Shown in pieces: positions 17,681 through 25,775 of a stretch of DNA of 64,000 nt. The notes under the pieces were generated by a model. It ran no database searches. It had not been told where the DNA came from and saw only the letters and a list, made by a program, of their open reading frames with translations. Source of the DNA: Enterovibrio paralichthyis (GTDB taxonomy: Bacteria > Pseudomonadota > Gammaproteobacteria > Enterobacterales > Vibrionaceae); NCBI RefSeq assembly GCF_019209835.1, contig NZ_JAHUTS010000001.1:124001-188000 (forward strand). Direction: 5' to 3'. Both the position numbers and the translations under genes were made by a program. Each line of letters begins with the position of its first letter. Within the stretch, counting starts at the first letter, position 1.

Positions 17681-18673
17681 TTAACCCTGATTTGGCTGTT
17701 CAGTCACCAACACACTCATGCCTGCGCGAAGCCCTTCAATCGGTGATACTGGACGCGCTTCAATTTCAAACGTGCGCATGTCGTAACCTTGCTGACTGTT
17801 GGTTGCACGCCAGGTAGCGAAATCGCCCATTGCAGCCACATGGGTCACTTGGAAACGGTACGCCTTGTCGCCCAGGGCTGGGATGGTCGCATCGAATTCA
17901 GCGCCTTTTGCAAACTGTCGCAGCTTGTCTTCGCGAATGTTGAAGACCGCCCACGCATCATTCAGGTCAATCACTGTCACCACTGGGAAACCTTGTGGTG
18001 CCAATTCGCCTGGATGAAGCAAAATTTGGCTGACTTCGCCTTGATACCAGCTGTGGATTTGGGTGTCTTTGGCGTAGGCTTCCACTTCTGCAACCGCACC
18101 GGCAGCCATGCGCACTTTTTCCTGAGCCGCACGTTTGGTTTCCGTGCGCGCACCAGCTTTTGCCAGCTCATACATTTGCAGCGCTGCGTTTTCGGTGTAT
18201 TTCGCTGCCTGCCACTGGGTATAGGCTTCATCGCGTTTTTGCTCTGCCGCTACACCTTCTTTGTATAAGGCATTCACCCGGTGATAGGTTTTCTCTGCCA
18301 GTTGTGCCGCCGCGCGGGCTTTTTGCCACTGGTCGCGGGAAGCATTGATTTCCTGCGTGCGTGCACCGCTTTCGGCTTGCTCTGCCATGGCGCTGGCCGC
18401 TTCTTCGCCTGCTTTTGCCTGCTCGAGTTTGGCATCCAGTTCTGGACTATACAGGGTGAAAATCAGGTCGCCCGGCTTCACTTGCTCGCCCTTGTGTACC
18501 AGCACTTCATCAATGCGGCCGGCTACTTTGGAAGAAATGCTGTATTGCTGCGCTTCAATCTGACCCTGAAAATGTTCCGGTTGCGGCAGGTAAGCCTGAT
18601 AGAAACTGTAACCAATCCAACCCAGCACAGCTGCCGCTGGCAAAACCAAAGCCGCAGATTTCAATTTACTCAT
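17681..18673 (-). CDS. HlyD-family periplasmic adaptor (membrane fusion protein)
   Basis: This 330-residue protein has one N-terminal membrane anchor (residues 8-26). A split lipoyl-like domain follows (QYSISSKVAGRIDEVLVHKGEQVKPGDLIF), then a long alanine/glutamate-rich coiled-coil hairpin (about 90-190) and a beta-barrel region (LHPGELAPQGFPVVTVIDLND). Adaptors of this type, as in YbhG/EmrA, bridge an inner-membrane transporter and a TolC-type channel. It lies 5 bp from both neighbours in the exporter operon. Confidence 0.92.
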   Translation of the reverse strand: MSKLKSAALVLPAAAVLGWIGYSFYQAYLPQPEHFQGQIEAQQYSISSKVAGRIDEVLVHKGEQVKPGDLIFTLYSPELDAKLEQAKAGEEAASAMAEQAESGARTQEINASRDQWQKARAAAQLAEKTYHRVNALYKEGVAAEQKRDEAYTQWQAAKYTENAALQMYELAKAGARTETKRAAQEKVRMAAGAVAEVEAYAKDTQIHSWYQGEVSQILLHPGELAPQGFPVVTVIDLNDAWAVFNIREDKLRQFAKGAEFDATIPALGDKAYRFQVTHVAAMGDFATWRATNSQQGYDMRTFEIEARPVSPIEGLRAGMSVLVTEQPNQG

Positions 18674-18678
18674 GTTCG

Positions 18679-20145
18679 TTACTCCTGTGGTGCGGGTTGA
18701 AAGACGTTAAGGGCGGCAGACTGGAATTCTGCAAAGCGGTCGGTTTCGCCGCTGACAGCAACCAGTCGTGACAGAGAAAGCACGTACTGGTACGCCGCTG
18801 CCAGTTGCTGGGTTTTGATACTGGCGAGGTAAAGCTCGGCATCGACCACATCAAGGGACGTCGACAGCCCTTGTGCGAACGCTTTTTCACGCAGGCGCAA
18901 GTTTTCTTCCGCCAGTGCGATGCTCGAAGACAAGCCCTGATACTCTTCCAGTGCCTGTCCTGCCTCGCGCCAGGTTTTCTCAACCAGCAGCGACAAGTCC
19001 TGCTCGGCCTGCGCGCGCAGATAGTTCACCTGAACCGCGGTGCTGTGGGCGGCTTTCACTTTGTCTGAGCGGCCGCCGTTATCAATCAGCGGAATGCTCA
19101 CGCCGACGCCTACTGCCCAGTCTGGGGTGAGGGATGCAGTCAGCGAGTCACCTTCGTACAGGTTGTAGTTACCGTACAAAAAGACCTGTGGGTAGTATTT
19201 GCCTTTTTCCAAATCAACCAGACCATCCGCCTGTTTGCGTTTGGCATCCAGCACTTTCAGGCCTGGGTAAGTCGCCAGCGTCTGGTCAAGGAACGGCGAC
19301 ATGGCAGGCACTTTGTCCTGCGTGAACAGGTCACTGCTTGGTTCAACCGGGGTGTCGCTTTTCACCAGCGTTTGCAGGGCGGCCTGTGCAATTTCTAGAT
19401 CGCGTTCGGCTTTGCGGCGCTCAGTCTTGGCTTTGTCGTAGGAGACCTCAGCCTGCAGGCGTTCAACGCGGGCGATTTGACCCTGCGCTTCCATCTTCTT
19501 GGCGTGATCCAGGTGTTTTGCCAGACCTTGCTCTACTTCTACACGGGTTTGCAGCACTTGCTCAGCGAGGACAGTAGCAAAGTAAACCTTGGCCAAGTCT
19601 TCGAATTTTGCCTGTTGCGCCATTTGCAGCAGGTAGCTCGCTTCATCCTGTTGCGCATTGGCGATGTCTTCCGCCGCCAGGATGCGGCCACCGGTGAAAA
19701 TCGGCCAGATAGCACGGATAGAACTGGTGTAGATGTCGCGATCCGCAAGAGTTGTGGTGGCAATATTGTCGAGATTGCCAAGAATTGCGCCTAAGTTGGG
19801 TGGCAGAGAGCCTGCCAGTTGCCCCAGCGCATCACCGCCGTTCATATGATGTGCCAGCTCAGAAGGTTTGAGCTCGACGTTTTTGTCCAGTCGGGTGTAG
19901 TTACCGCTTAGGGTCACAGTCGGCAGGTGATGGGCAAACGCCGCGTTTTTCATGTGCTCAGCGCGGTCGACATTGGCGCGTTGGGCGGCAATGCTATCGT
20001 TGCGCTCTAACACTGCCTGCCATGCTTCGGAGAATGACATGGATTGGGCATTCGCCAGCGGTGACAGCGCCATGGCGCAGCACAGGCTGAGAGCACGCAG
20101 TGAGAGTGATTTGTGGGTCTTTTTGATAAACATCCGATTTACCAT
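18679..20145 (-). CDS. TolC-family outer membrane efflux channel
   Basis: This 488-residue protein has an N-terminal signal (ALSLCCAMALSPLANAQ) followed by two outer-membrane-efflux-protein repeats rich in alpha-helical coiled coil (SFSEAWQAVLERNDSIAAQRANVDRAE; AWREAGQALEEYQGLSSSIALAEENL). It is the first gene of the four-gene exporter operon. The first ATG in frame is 20145; a second ATG four codons later is equally plausible, as neither has a strong ribosome site. Substrates could be drugs, lipids or metabolites; nothing decides. Confidence 0.9.
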   Translation of the reverse strand: MVNRMFIKKTHKSLSLRALSLCCAMALSPLANAQSMSFSEAWQAVLERNDSIAAQRANVDRAEHMKNAAFAHHLPTVTLSGNYTRLDKNVELKPSELAHHMNGGDALGQLAGSLPPNLGAILGNLDNIATTTLADRDIYTSSIRAIWPIFTGGRILAAEDIANAQQDEASYLLQMAQQAKFEDLAKVYFATVLAEQVLQTRVEVEQGLAKHLDHAKKMEAQGQIARVERLQAEVSYDKAKTERRKAERDLEIAQAALQTLVKSDTPVEPSSDLFTQDKVPAMSPFLDQTLATYPGLKVLDAKRKQADGLVDLEKGKYYPQVFLYGNYNLYEGDSLTASLTPDWAVGVGVSIPLIDNGGRSDKVKAAHSTAVQVNYLRAQAEQDLSLLVEKTWREAGQALEEYQGLSSSIALAEENLRLREKAFAQGLSTSLDVVDAELYLASIKTQQLAAAYQYVLSLSRLVAVSGETDRFAEFQSAALNVFQPAPQE

Positions 20146-20532
20146 CAAAAGAGAAGATACGGATATTCTAGAGTTATTGCTCTAATTTGCCAAATGGTAA
20201 TTTGTACACCGTTTTTTATGCTGTCTGTGACGATGTTGCTTCAATGCACAAAAAAAGGGTTTTGATTTTCCCGTTTAGGTATAGAATTGCGCCCGATCCC
20301 GTCCGGGATCCCCTTGCCGTTTAGGTGACCTTACACGAAGTAATCATAGTCAGGTTACGTCGTGGGAATATCGCCCCGATATTCTTAGAGCTGGACTCAA
20401 CTCTGACCCTCCCCGTCTGTACAGTGGTGATCCCTGTTCCAGACACTGCAAATCTCTCAATCGCGCCCTGATGCTTTTTGTGTTGATTTCACCAACCCTC
20501 TGTTTTTGGCGCACCGTTTTCAAAGGATAACC
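20146..20532. other. Leader region of the MFS gene with several hairpins
   Basis: About 385 bp without a gene lie between the divergent exporter operon and the MFS gene. At least three stems can be drawn on the plus strand: GATCCC/GGGATC (20295-20310), GAATATCG-CCC-CGATATTC (20366-20384), and an interrupted GTCTG..CAGAC hairpin enclosing ACAG/CTGT (about 20429-20458). CGTTTAGGT occurs twice (about 20272 and 20319). A structured 5' leader or regulatory RNA is possible. I could not match it to a named riboswitch class. Confidence 0.4.
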
Positions 20533-21744
20533 ATGCCTACGAGTAGGATGAGCGAGCGTACGATTCGCTTTTTGATTCTGATGATTTTCCTCGCTGCAGC
20601 GATGGAAACCGACATCTATCTTCCGGCTTTTCCGGACATGATGGCGGCATTTAATACCGATGAAACCATGATTCAGCGTGTGCTGAGTTTCAATTTCCTG
20701 GGTATCTGTCTCGCGTCGCTGATTTATGGCCCGCTGTCGGATGCGATTGGGCGTCGCAAAGTGTTGAACATTGGCTATGGCTTCTTTATCGCCGGTAGCC
20801 TTGGCTGCGTGTTTGCCGACACCATAGAAATGCTGATTTTCTGGCGCTTCCTGCAAGGGTTTGGCAGTGCTGCCTGTATGATCATCGGCGCTGCGATGGT
20901 GTTTGACCTTTATAAAGAGGAAAAAGCGGCGGAAATCGTCTCTGATCTGAATAGCCTTGTGGTTAGCATCATTGCGTTCGCGCCAATGCTGGGCGGCTGG
21001 ATTAACTACCAGTTTGGATACACCTACAACTTTGTGTTTATTGCCGTACTTACCGTCGCAACGGGGCTAATCTGCTTCTTTAAACTGCCGGAATCTCTTC
21101 CTGTAGAAAAACGCAAAGCCTTGTCGTTGAAGGGGGTAGGAAGCGATTACCTGACTGTGCTGAAAAACGGTGAGTTTTGGGCCAATGTGCTTATTACCAC
21201 CGCGATATTCGCAGGTTACATGATCTTCATTTCCAACATGCCGCTGGTATTTGTGAATCACCTTGGCGTGGATGTCGCCGTGTTCCCGTTTTATCAGGTC
21301 AGTTTGCTGGTGGCATTCGTTGTCGCGAGTCTCAATGCCGGGCGAATGATCAAATGGTTTGGTCTCACGCGCATGCGCCGCTTTGGCTTTGGCATGATTG
21401 CTATGGCGGTATTGGTGATGTTCGTGATGCCTACGGCTTGGCAACAAACGCCTATCGTTGTTACCGGCATCATGCTGATTTACTCGCTGGGGGCAGGTAT
21501 TTGCATTGGCATTTTCTTCGCGCGCTCAATGGAAGCCGTGCCGGATCAAACCGGTGTGAGTGCTTCGCTGGTCACGGCGATTCGCCTGGCGTTGGTGGCA
21601 CTTTTAATTGATATCAGTGGTGGCTTGTTCGATGGCACCATGACATCAGCGATTAATCTGATTGCCGCCTGTACCGTACTGAGTTGTGTTATCTACATCG
21701 CGGATGAGCTTCGCGCCAAAAGAAGCCGTAAACTTCCCGCTTAA
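20533..21744 (+). CDS. MFS multidrug/metabolite exporter, Bcr/CflA family
   Basis: This 403-residue, 12-span drug:H+ antiporter-1 type transporter contains the Bcr/CflA signature METDIYLPAFPDM in span 1, and the loop 2-3 motif A in the form YGPLSDAIGRRKVL. The start ATG 20533 has AAAGGA at the right distance; the frame is open nine codons earlier. The family exports drugs, small metabolites or nucleosides. The long structured leader upstream suggests post-transcriptional control. Confidence 0.9.
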   Translation: MPTSRMSERTIRFLILMIFLAAAMETDIYLPAFPDMMAAFNTDETMIQRVLSFNFLGICLASLIYGPLSDAIGRRKVLNIGYGFFIAGSLGCVFADTIEMLIFWRFLQGFGSAACMIIGAAMVFDLYKEEKAAEIVSDLNSLVVSIIAFAPMLGGWINYQFGYTYNFVFIAVLTVATGLICFFKLPESLPVEKRKALSLKGVGSDYLTVLKNGEFWANVLITTAIFAGYMIFISNMPLVFVNHLGVDVAVFPFYQVSLLVAFVVASLNAGRMIKWFGLTRMRRFGFGMIAMAVLVMFVMPTAWQQTPIVVTGIMLIYSLGAGICIGIFFARSMEAVPDQTGVSASLVTAIRLALVALLIDISGGLFDGTMTSAINLIAACTVLSCVIYIADELRAKRSRKLPA

Positions 21745-21746
21745 AC

Positions 21747-21775
21747 GACAAGGGCGTGCATTGCACGCCCTTGTC
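21747..21775. terminator. Hairpin between convergent MFS and ribB genes
   Basis: GACAAGGGCGTGCA and TGCACGCCCTTGTC form a stem of 12-14 bp with a tiny loop, between two convergent stop codons. No long T-run follows on either strand, so intrinsic termination may be weak. Confidence 0.6.
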
Positions 21776-21797
21776 CTATCTGTTCCCGAAATCGCGG

Positions 21798-22460
21798 TTA
21801 CGCGATTTTCTCAGCCTGGGACAGACGGTATTGCACCATATCTTCAATGGTCAGCACTGGCATGTTGTGTTTCTTACCGAATGCGACGATTTCCGGTGTT
21901 TTTGCCATTGAGCCATCTTCGTTCTGCACTTCGCACAGAACACCCGCTGGGGACAAACCTGCCATTTGCATCAGATCGATGGTGCCTTCGGTGTGACCAC
22001 GACGGGTCAGTACACCGCCTTTGCGTGCGCGCAGTGGAAACACGTGGCCCGGACGTGCCAGATCAGATGGCACAGCATTCGGGTTAGACGCCGTTTTGAT
22101 GGTGGTGACGCGGTCTGCGGCGGAAACGCCAGTCGTCACGCCGACTTTCGCTTCAATGGAAACGGTGAAAGCGGTTTGGTTGGCGCTATTGTTGTTCGCC
22201 ACCATAGGTTGCAGTTCAAGGCGATCAGCTTGTTCTTCTGGCAGGCACAGGCAAACAATGCCTGAACATTCACGGATCAACAGCGCCATTTGCTGGGTGG
22301 TCAGGTGGTCAACTGAGTAGATGATGTCGCCTTCGTTCTCACGATCTTCATCATCAAGCAACAGAACGCCGCGGCCTTCGCGCAGTGCTTCAAGCGCTGC
22401 TTCAACGCGTTCAAATGGGGTGCCGAATTCGGCCAATAGAGACGTGTGGATCTGATTCAT
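21798..22460 (-). CDS. ribB: 3,4-dihydroxy-2-butanone-4-phosphate synthase
   Basis: This 220-residue RibB converts ribulose 5-phosphate to 3,4-dihydroxy-2-butanone 4-phosphate and formate in riboflavin synthesis. Conserved motifs are visible: LLLDDEDRENEGDI (Mg2+/substrate loop), TGVSAADRVTTI, RPGHVFPLRARKGGVLTRRGHTEG and GVLCE. The length matches the monofunctional enzyme (217 residues in E. coli), with no GTP cyclohydrolase II fusion. ATG 22460 has AAGGAG upstream. An FMN riboswitch lies about 120 bp upstream, so FMN should repress it. Confidence 0.97.
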   Translation of the reverse strand: MNQIHTSLLAEFGTPFERVEAALEALREGRGVLLLDDEDRENEGDIIYSVDHLTTQQMALLIRECSGIVCLCLPEEQADRLELQPMVANNNSANQTAFTVSIEAKVGVTTGVSAADRVTTIKTASNPNAVPSDLARPGHVFPLRARKGGVLTRRGHTEGTIDLMQMAGLSPAGVLCEVQNEDGSMAKTPEIVAFGKKHNMPVLTIEDMVQYRLSQAEKIA

Positions 22461-22577
22461 GGTAGCTCCTTCAATTAAATACCAGAATCAGGGCATAGAT
22501 GAGCGCAGACTGCAGGCGCAGCCAGACGCAATACACCAACATACGACAGGATCGCCGTTTGACCGGTGCATTCTTAT

Positions 22578-22725
22578 CATCCTCTTTCATCCGGACTTTA
22601 ACCGTCGGCCTTGGCATCTCACCAAGTCTGCTGACCCCAAACCACGTTTGGGCGCTCGCGGGCTCGTCAATCTTACAAAATGTGTGCTGACATACCGCCG
22701 GTGGGGAATTTCGCCCCGCCCTGAG
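22578..22725 (-). promoter_or_regulatory. FMN riboswitch (RFN element) of ribB
   Basis: On the minus strand the aptamer reads from CAGGGCGGGG at 22725 through the conserved blocks CCCCACCGGCGGTA, GAGCCCGCGAGCG, GCCGACGGT and AGTCCGGATGAAAGAGGAT, ending near 22578. All the RFN core strings are present and in order. About 115 bp separate it from the ribB start codon, room for an expression platform acting on termination or on the ribosome site. FMN binding is expected to lower ribB expression. Confidence 0.96.
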
Positions 22726-22923
22726 AATAATGTGCTCACTGTGAGCAGCGAAATACTACTGCGTTTTCGATCAAAAAGGGAAGCGGATAGGTTAAAAAAG
22801 CGGTCGCGGTTGTTTCGAATGCCCAAACTTTGCGCGGTAGAAAAGGGGAGTCTTGCCATTGTGACGAATTGAGAGTATCCCTTCGACCATGATTTAGAAG
22901 TCTGAAAACAGTGAATAGAGTTA

Positions 22924-23394
22924 ATGGAAAAAGAACCCAAGGCGCTTAGATTAATTGCGGCGCTGGAAGCCTCGAAAGGTATTCTGGCATTGATTGTGGG
23001 CTTTACGTTGCACGAGCTGGGTAGCGTCGAAATCCAGAAGCTTTTTGTCGAACTGGTGTCGCACCTGCACCTGAACCCTTCCAGCCAACTGCCGGGCGCG
23101 ATTTATCACGCCATCCATGAGGTGAATAACAACAATATCACGTTGATTGCCGCTGGCACTGTGCTGTATGCCAGTGTTCGCATGGTGGAAGCCTATGGCC
23201 TATGGCACGCCTTTGCCTGGACAGAATGGTTTGCCATGGCAAGCGGCGCAATTTACTTCCCGTTTGAAATTGATGCGGTGATCACCCGCGGACATTGGTT
23301 GGATTGGGCGGCCTTGCTGATCAACCTTGTGGTTGTTGCCTACATGGCCACCCTGATTTTAAACCGCCGCAAGGCAAAGAAGGTGGGGGTTTAG
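22924..23394 (+). CDS. DUF2127 family membrane protein
   Basis: This 156-residue protein has four hydrophobic segments and the DUF2127 pattern (LRLIAALEASKGILALIVG; ASVRMVEAYGLWHAFAWTEWFA; FEIDAVI). The function of the family is unknown. Its TAG stop shares bases with the TAA stop of the convergent clcA-like gene (TTAG at 23391-23394), so no terminator lies between the two. Confidence 0.85.
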   Translation: MEKEPKALRLIAALEASKGILALIVGFTLHELGSVEIQKLFVELVSHLHLNPSSQLPGAIYHAIHEVNNNNITLIAAGTVLYASVRMVEAYGLWHAFAWTEWFAMASGAIYFPFEIDAVITRGHWLDWAALLINLVVVAYMATLILNRRKAKKVGV

Positions 23395-24806
23395 CTTTCA
23401 GCGGTCGGCGCAGACTCTGCCTGCGCCGCTTTTTGCTTACTCAGCGTACGTTGCAACAATTGGGCATAAAGTGGTTTGCCGCCAAGCGCCTGGGCTGTCA
23501 TGGTCGCGCCAACCGTGGTGATTAGCAAAGGCAGGATCAGCTCGTATTTATGGGTTAGCTCAATTACCAACAGAATTCCCGTCATCGGGGCGCGCACCGT
23601 TGCTGCGAATAACGCACCCATACCCGCCACCGCAAACATGCCAACCGATATTTTCATTTCCGGAAAAAGCACCATACACAAAGCGCCAAACGCAGTGCCA
23701 AATAGAGTGCCGAGCGCCAGCATTGGGGCGAATACGCCACCCGGAGCGCCGGAGGAGAAACAGGCCAGCGTCGTCAGGGTGCGCATCAAAAACAGCATCA
23801 TCAGCAGCGACAAAGAGAAAACGCCGTTGACGGAGTCCGGTATCAATTCAACCCCTTCGCCGGTAATTTTGGGAATGATCAGGGTCAGTGCGCCGAAGGT
23901 GGCACCCAATATTGCGCCCAGCGCGACATAGCGCTTGGTTTCATGGCGGTGAATGCGCTCGAACTGATCCATCGAAAAAATGACCAAGCGGTTAAACATC
24001 ACGCCAATCCCGCCAAAAATCAGCCCCAGGACAAGAAACAGGGTCAGTGCCTGCAGCGGGACGTCATCATGCGCGGGCAGGGGGATCATTGCCCCTTGCC
24101 CCTGAAAATAGCGATAGGTGATGGTGGCGCAAATGGATGCAATCATCACCGCCTTGATGGATATCAGGTTGTATTTGAACTGTGGGCGCATCTCTTCAAC
24201 GACGAACATAATGCCCGCCATCGGAGCGTTAAACGCCGCCGCTAAACCTGCCGCCGCACCGGATGCGACAAGGGTGTGACGGCTCTCGTCGTTGTCGAAA
24301 CGGAAAGTGTCAGACAGCATTCTGCCCACGCTTGCACCCATCTGAACCGACGGGCCTTCCCGGCCGAGTACCAGTCCAGAACCAATAGCGCCAATCCCGC
24401 CAAAAAACTTCACCGGAATGACCCGCCACCAACGCACGGGGCGTACGCCATCCAACGCACCTTCTATTTCGGGAATGCCGGAACCTGCGGCTTCCGGTGC
24501 AATGCGAATGACCAGGAAAAAACCAAATGCTGCGAGCAAAGTGCTGCTGCCGATCACCAGCAGAATCGTTGAAATATCCAGCCCGGATTTGGCATCCAAC
24601 AAGGTTTCGCGCTGGTGGATCACCCAGTCAATGGCGATATCGAAAAAGGTACACAGCAACCCGGCCAGCAGGCCGACAAATGCCGACAAAATAAGGATAT
24701 GGAGAGGGCTTCGGTGCACGGCCATAAAACGCCGCATGACACCCGAAGGTGGCTTTCTTTCGGGGAGATCTTGAATCGGCGTTTCTTCGGCAGGTTCGGT
24801 TGTCAT
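23391..24806 (-). CDS. clcA: ClC-type H+/Cl- exchange transporter
   Basis: This 471-residue membrane protein has the ClC selectivity-filter motifs GSGIPE (residues 109-114), GREGPSVQMG (148-157) and GAPGGVFAP. The gating glutamate in GREGP (E150) is present, which favours 2Cl-/H+ exchange over a simple channel. ClcA-type exchangers aid acid tolerance. The frame stays open upstream, but the chosen ATG at 24806 (MTTEPAEE) gives a family-length N-terminus. Another ATG lies three codons earlier. Confidence 0.92.
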   Translation of the reverse strand: MTTEPAEETPIQDLPERKPPSGVMRRFMAVHRSPLHILILSAFVGLLAGLLCTFFDIAIDWVIHQRETLLDAKSGLDISTILLVIGSSTLLAAFGFFLVIRIAPEAAGSGIPEIEGALDGVRPVRWWRVIPVKFFGGIGAIGSGLVLGREGPSVQMGASVGRMLSDTFRFDNDESRHTLVASGAAAGLAAAFNAPMAGIMFVVEEMRPQFKYNLISIKAVMIASICATITYRYFQGQGAMIPLPAHDDVPLQALTLFLVLGLIFGGIGVMFNRLVIFSMDQFERIHRHETKRYVALGAILGATFGALTLIIPKITGEGVELIPDSVNGVFSLSLLMMLFLMRTLTTLACFSSGAPGGVFAPMLALGTLFGTAFGALCMVLFPEMKISVGMFAVAGMGALFAATVRAPMTGILLVIELTHKYELILPLLITTVGATMTAQALGGKPLYAQLLQRTLSKQKAAQAESAPTAES

Positions 24807-25165
24807 ACGTCTCATTACCGTGCAGGAATTGATGCTACTCAACAGCATAGAGCAGTTGCTGCGTCTGGGTATTCTTCGTAAATGATACAGATGCAAAACA
24901 GCAGGTTATGCCATCGAAAGGGGACGGAAAAATAGCGCTGCAAAAGTTAGATGTCTAATCAAAATGGATGAAAAATAAATTTGCGGATTTTATAGCTTGC
25001 ATCACCAGCTATGGCGCTGTCTGCATTGAAATGTCTTTGTGTCGGAAATGTTTACAGCATTCATCTTGTTTTGACATCAAACGAATAATTTGTAAGTCTG
25101 TTTTTAATTGAACGTTCAATTAAGAAACATTTACGCTACATTTTTGTTCAATCAAGGAGGGTTGA
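24807..25165. other. Regulatory region upstream of betI
   Basis: This gene-free spacer holds the putative BetI palindrome (25104-25123) and a half-site-like TTGTTCAATCAAG just before the ribosome site. The rest is AT-rich, and I see no further coding sequence. Confidence 0.5.
25104..25123. promoter_or_regulatory. Putative BetI operator (20-bp perfect palindrome)
   Basis: TTAATTGAACGTTCAATTAA is perfectly symmetric and lies 43 bp upstream of the betI start, in the promoter region of the choline operon. The ATTGAACGTTCAAT core is the kind of dyad bound by BetI in related bacteria; the match is from memory. Choline should relieve repression. Confidence 0.8.
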
Positions 25166-25762
25166 ATGCCAAAAGTAGGAATGCCCGAAATTCGGCGACC
25201 ACAACTGGTTGCTGCCACCATGTCGGCGATTGACGAAGTCGGTCTTGCCGGTGCCAGCGTGGCCTTGATCAGCCGCAAAGCCGGTGTCTCCGCGGGCATC
25301 ATTAACCACTACTTTGGCGGCAAACATGGCCTGCTTGAAGAAACCATGCGCTCCGTATTGCGTGAACTTTCGCGCGGTGTGCAGATGAGGCTAAATGCCA
25401 CACACGCCGATGATGCCAAAGCCCGCATCATGGCGATTGTGGATGGCAACTTCGACCCAAACCAAGTCAACGGTAAGGTCACCAAAACCTGGCTGGCATT
25501 CTGGTCTCACGCCATGCATGACCCCGCCCTTTTCAGGTTGCAGCGCGTGAATGAAAAACGCCTTCTTTCCCACCTTCGCATTGAACTCAAAAAACTGATG
25601 CCTGCTGAACAGGCGAAATTTGTTGCCCAAGGGATCGCTGCACTGGTTGACGGTATTTGGCTGCGTGGCGCCCTGAGGCCAAGCGGCATCGATCCGCAAA
25701 TGGCAGTGGCAACGATTGAAGATTATCTCGAGCGCCAGCTCTCACCATCCGTCCATATCTAA
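25166..25762 (+). CDS. betI: TetR-family choline-responsive repressor BetI
   Basis: This 198-residue protein has a TetR HTH near residues 27-50 (ALISRKAGVSAGIINHYFGGKHGL). It also has the BetI-specific C-terminal ligand domain (VNGKVTKTWLAFWSHAMHD; IAALVDGIWLRGALRP). An AAGGAGG site lies just upstream of ATG 25166. It is the first gene of betIBA-proXWV and is probably autoregulated through the palindrome at 25104-25123. The length matches characterised BetI proteins (about 195). Confidence 0.96.
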   Translation: MPKVGMPEIRRPQLVAATMSAIDEVGLAGASVALISRKAGVSAGIINHYFGGKHGLLEETMRSVLRELSRGVQMRLNATHADDAKARIMAIVDGNFDPNQVNGKVTKTWLAFWSHAMHDPALFRLQRVNEKRLLSHLRIELKKLMPAEQAKFVAQGIAALVDGIWLRGALRPSGIDPQMAVATIEDYLERQLSPSVHI

Positions 25763-25775
25763 AAGGCAAAACTAA

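Noticed and set aside
20290..20480. Guanidine-type (ykkC, mini-ykkC) riboswitch before the MFS gene
   Set aside because: Stems are present but the conserved ACGR loops and other core strings are not; reported only as an unassigned structured leader.
22459..22872. 137-codon plus-strand open frame over the ribB leader
   Set aside because: Antisense to the riboswitch, no ribosome site, low plausibility.
22587..22940. 117-codon minus-strand open frame before ribB
   Set aside because: It lies on the FMN riboswitch; all conserved RFN blocks fall inside it, so it is non-coding RNA.
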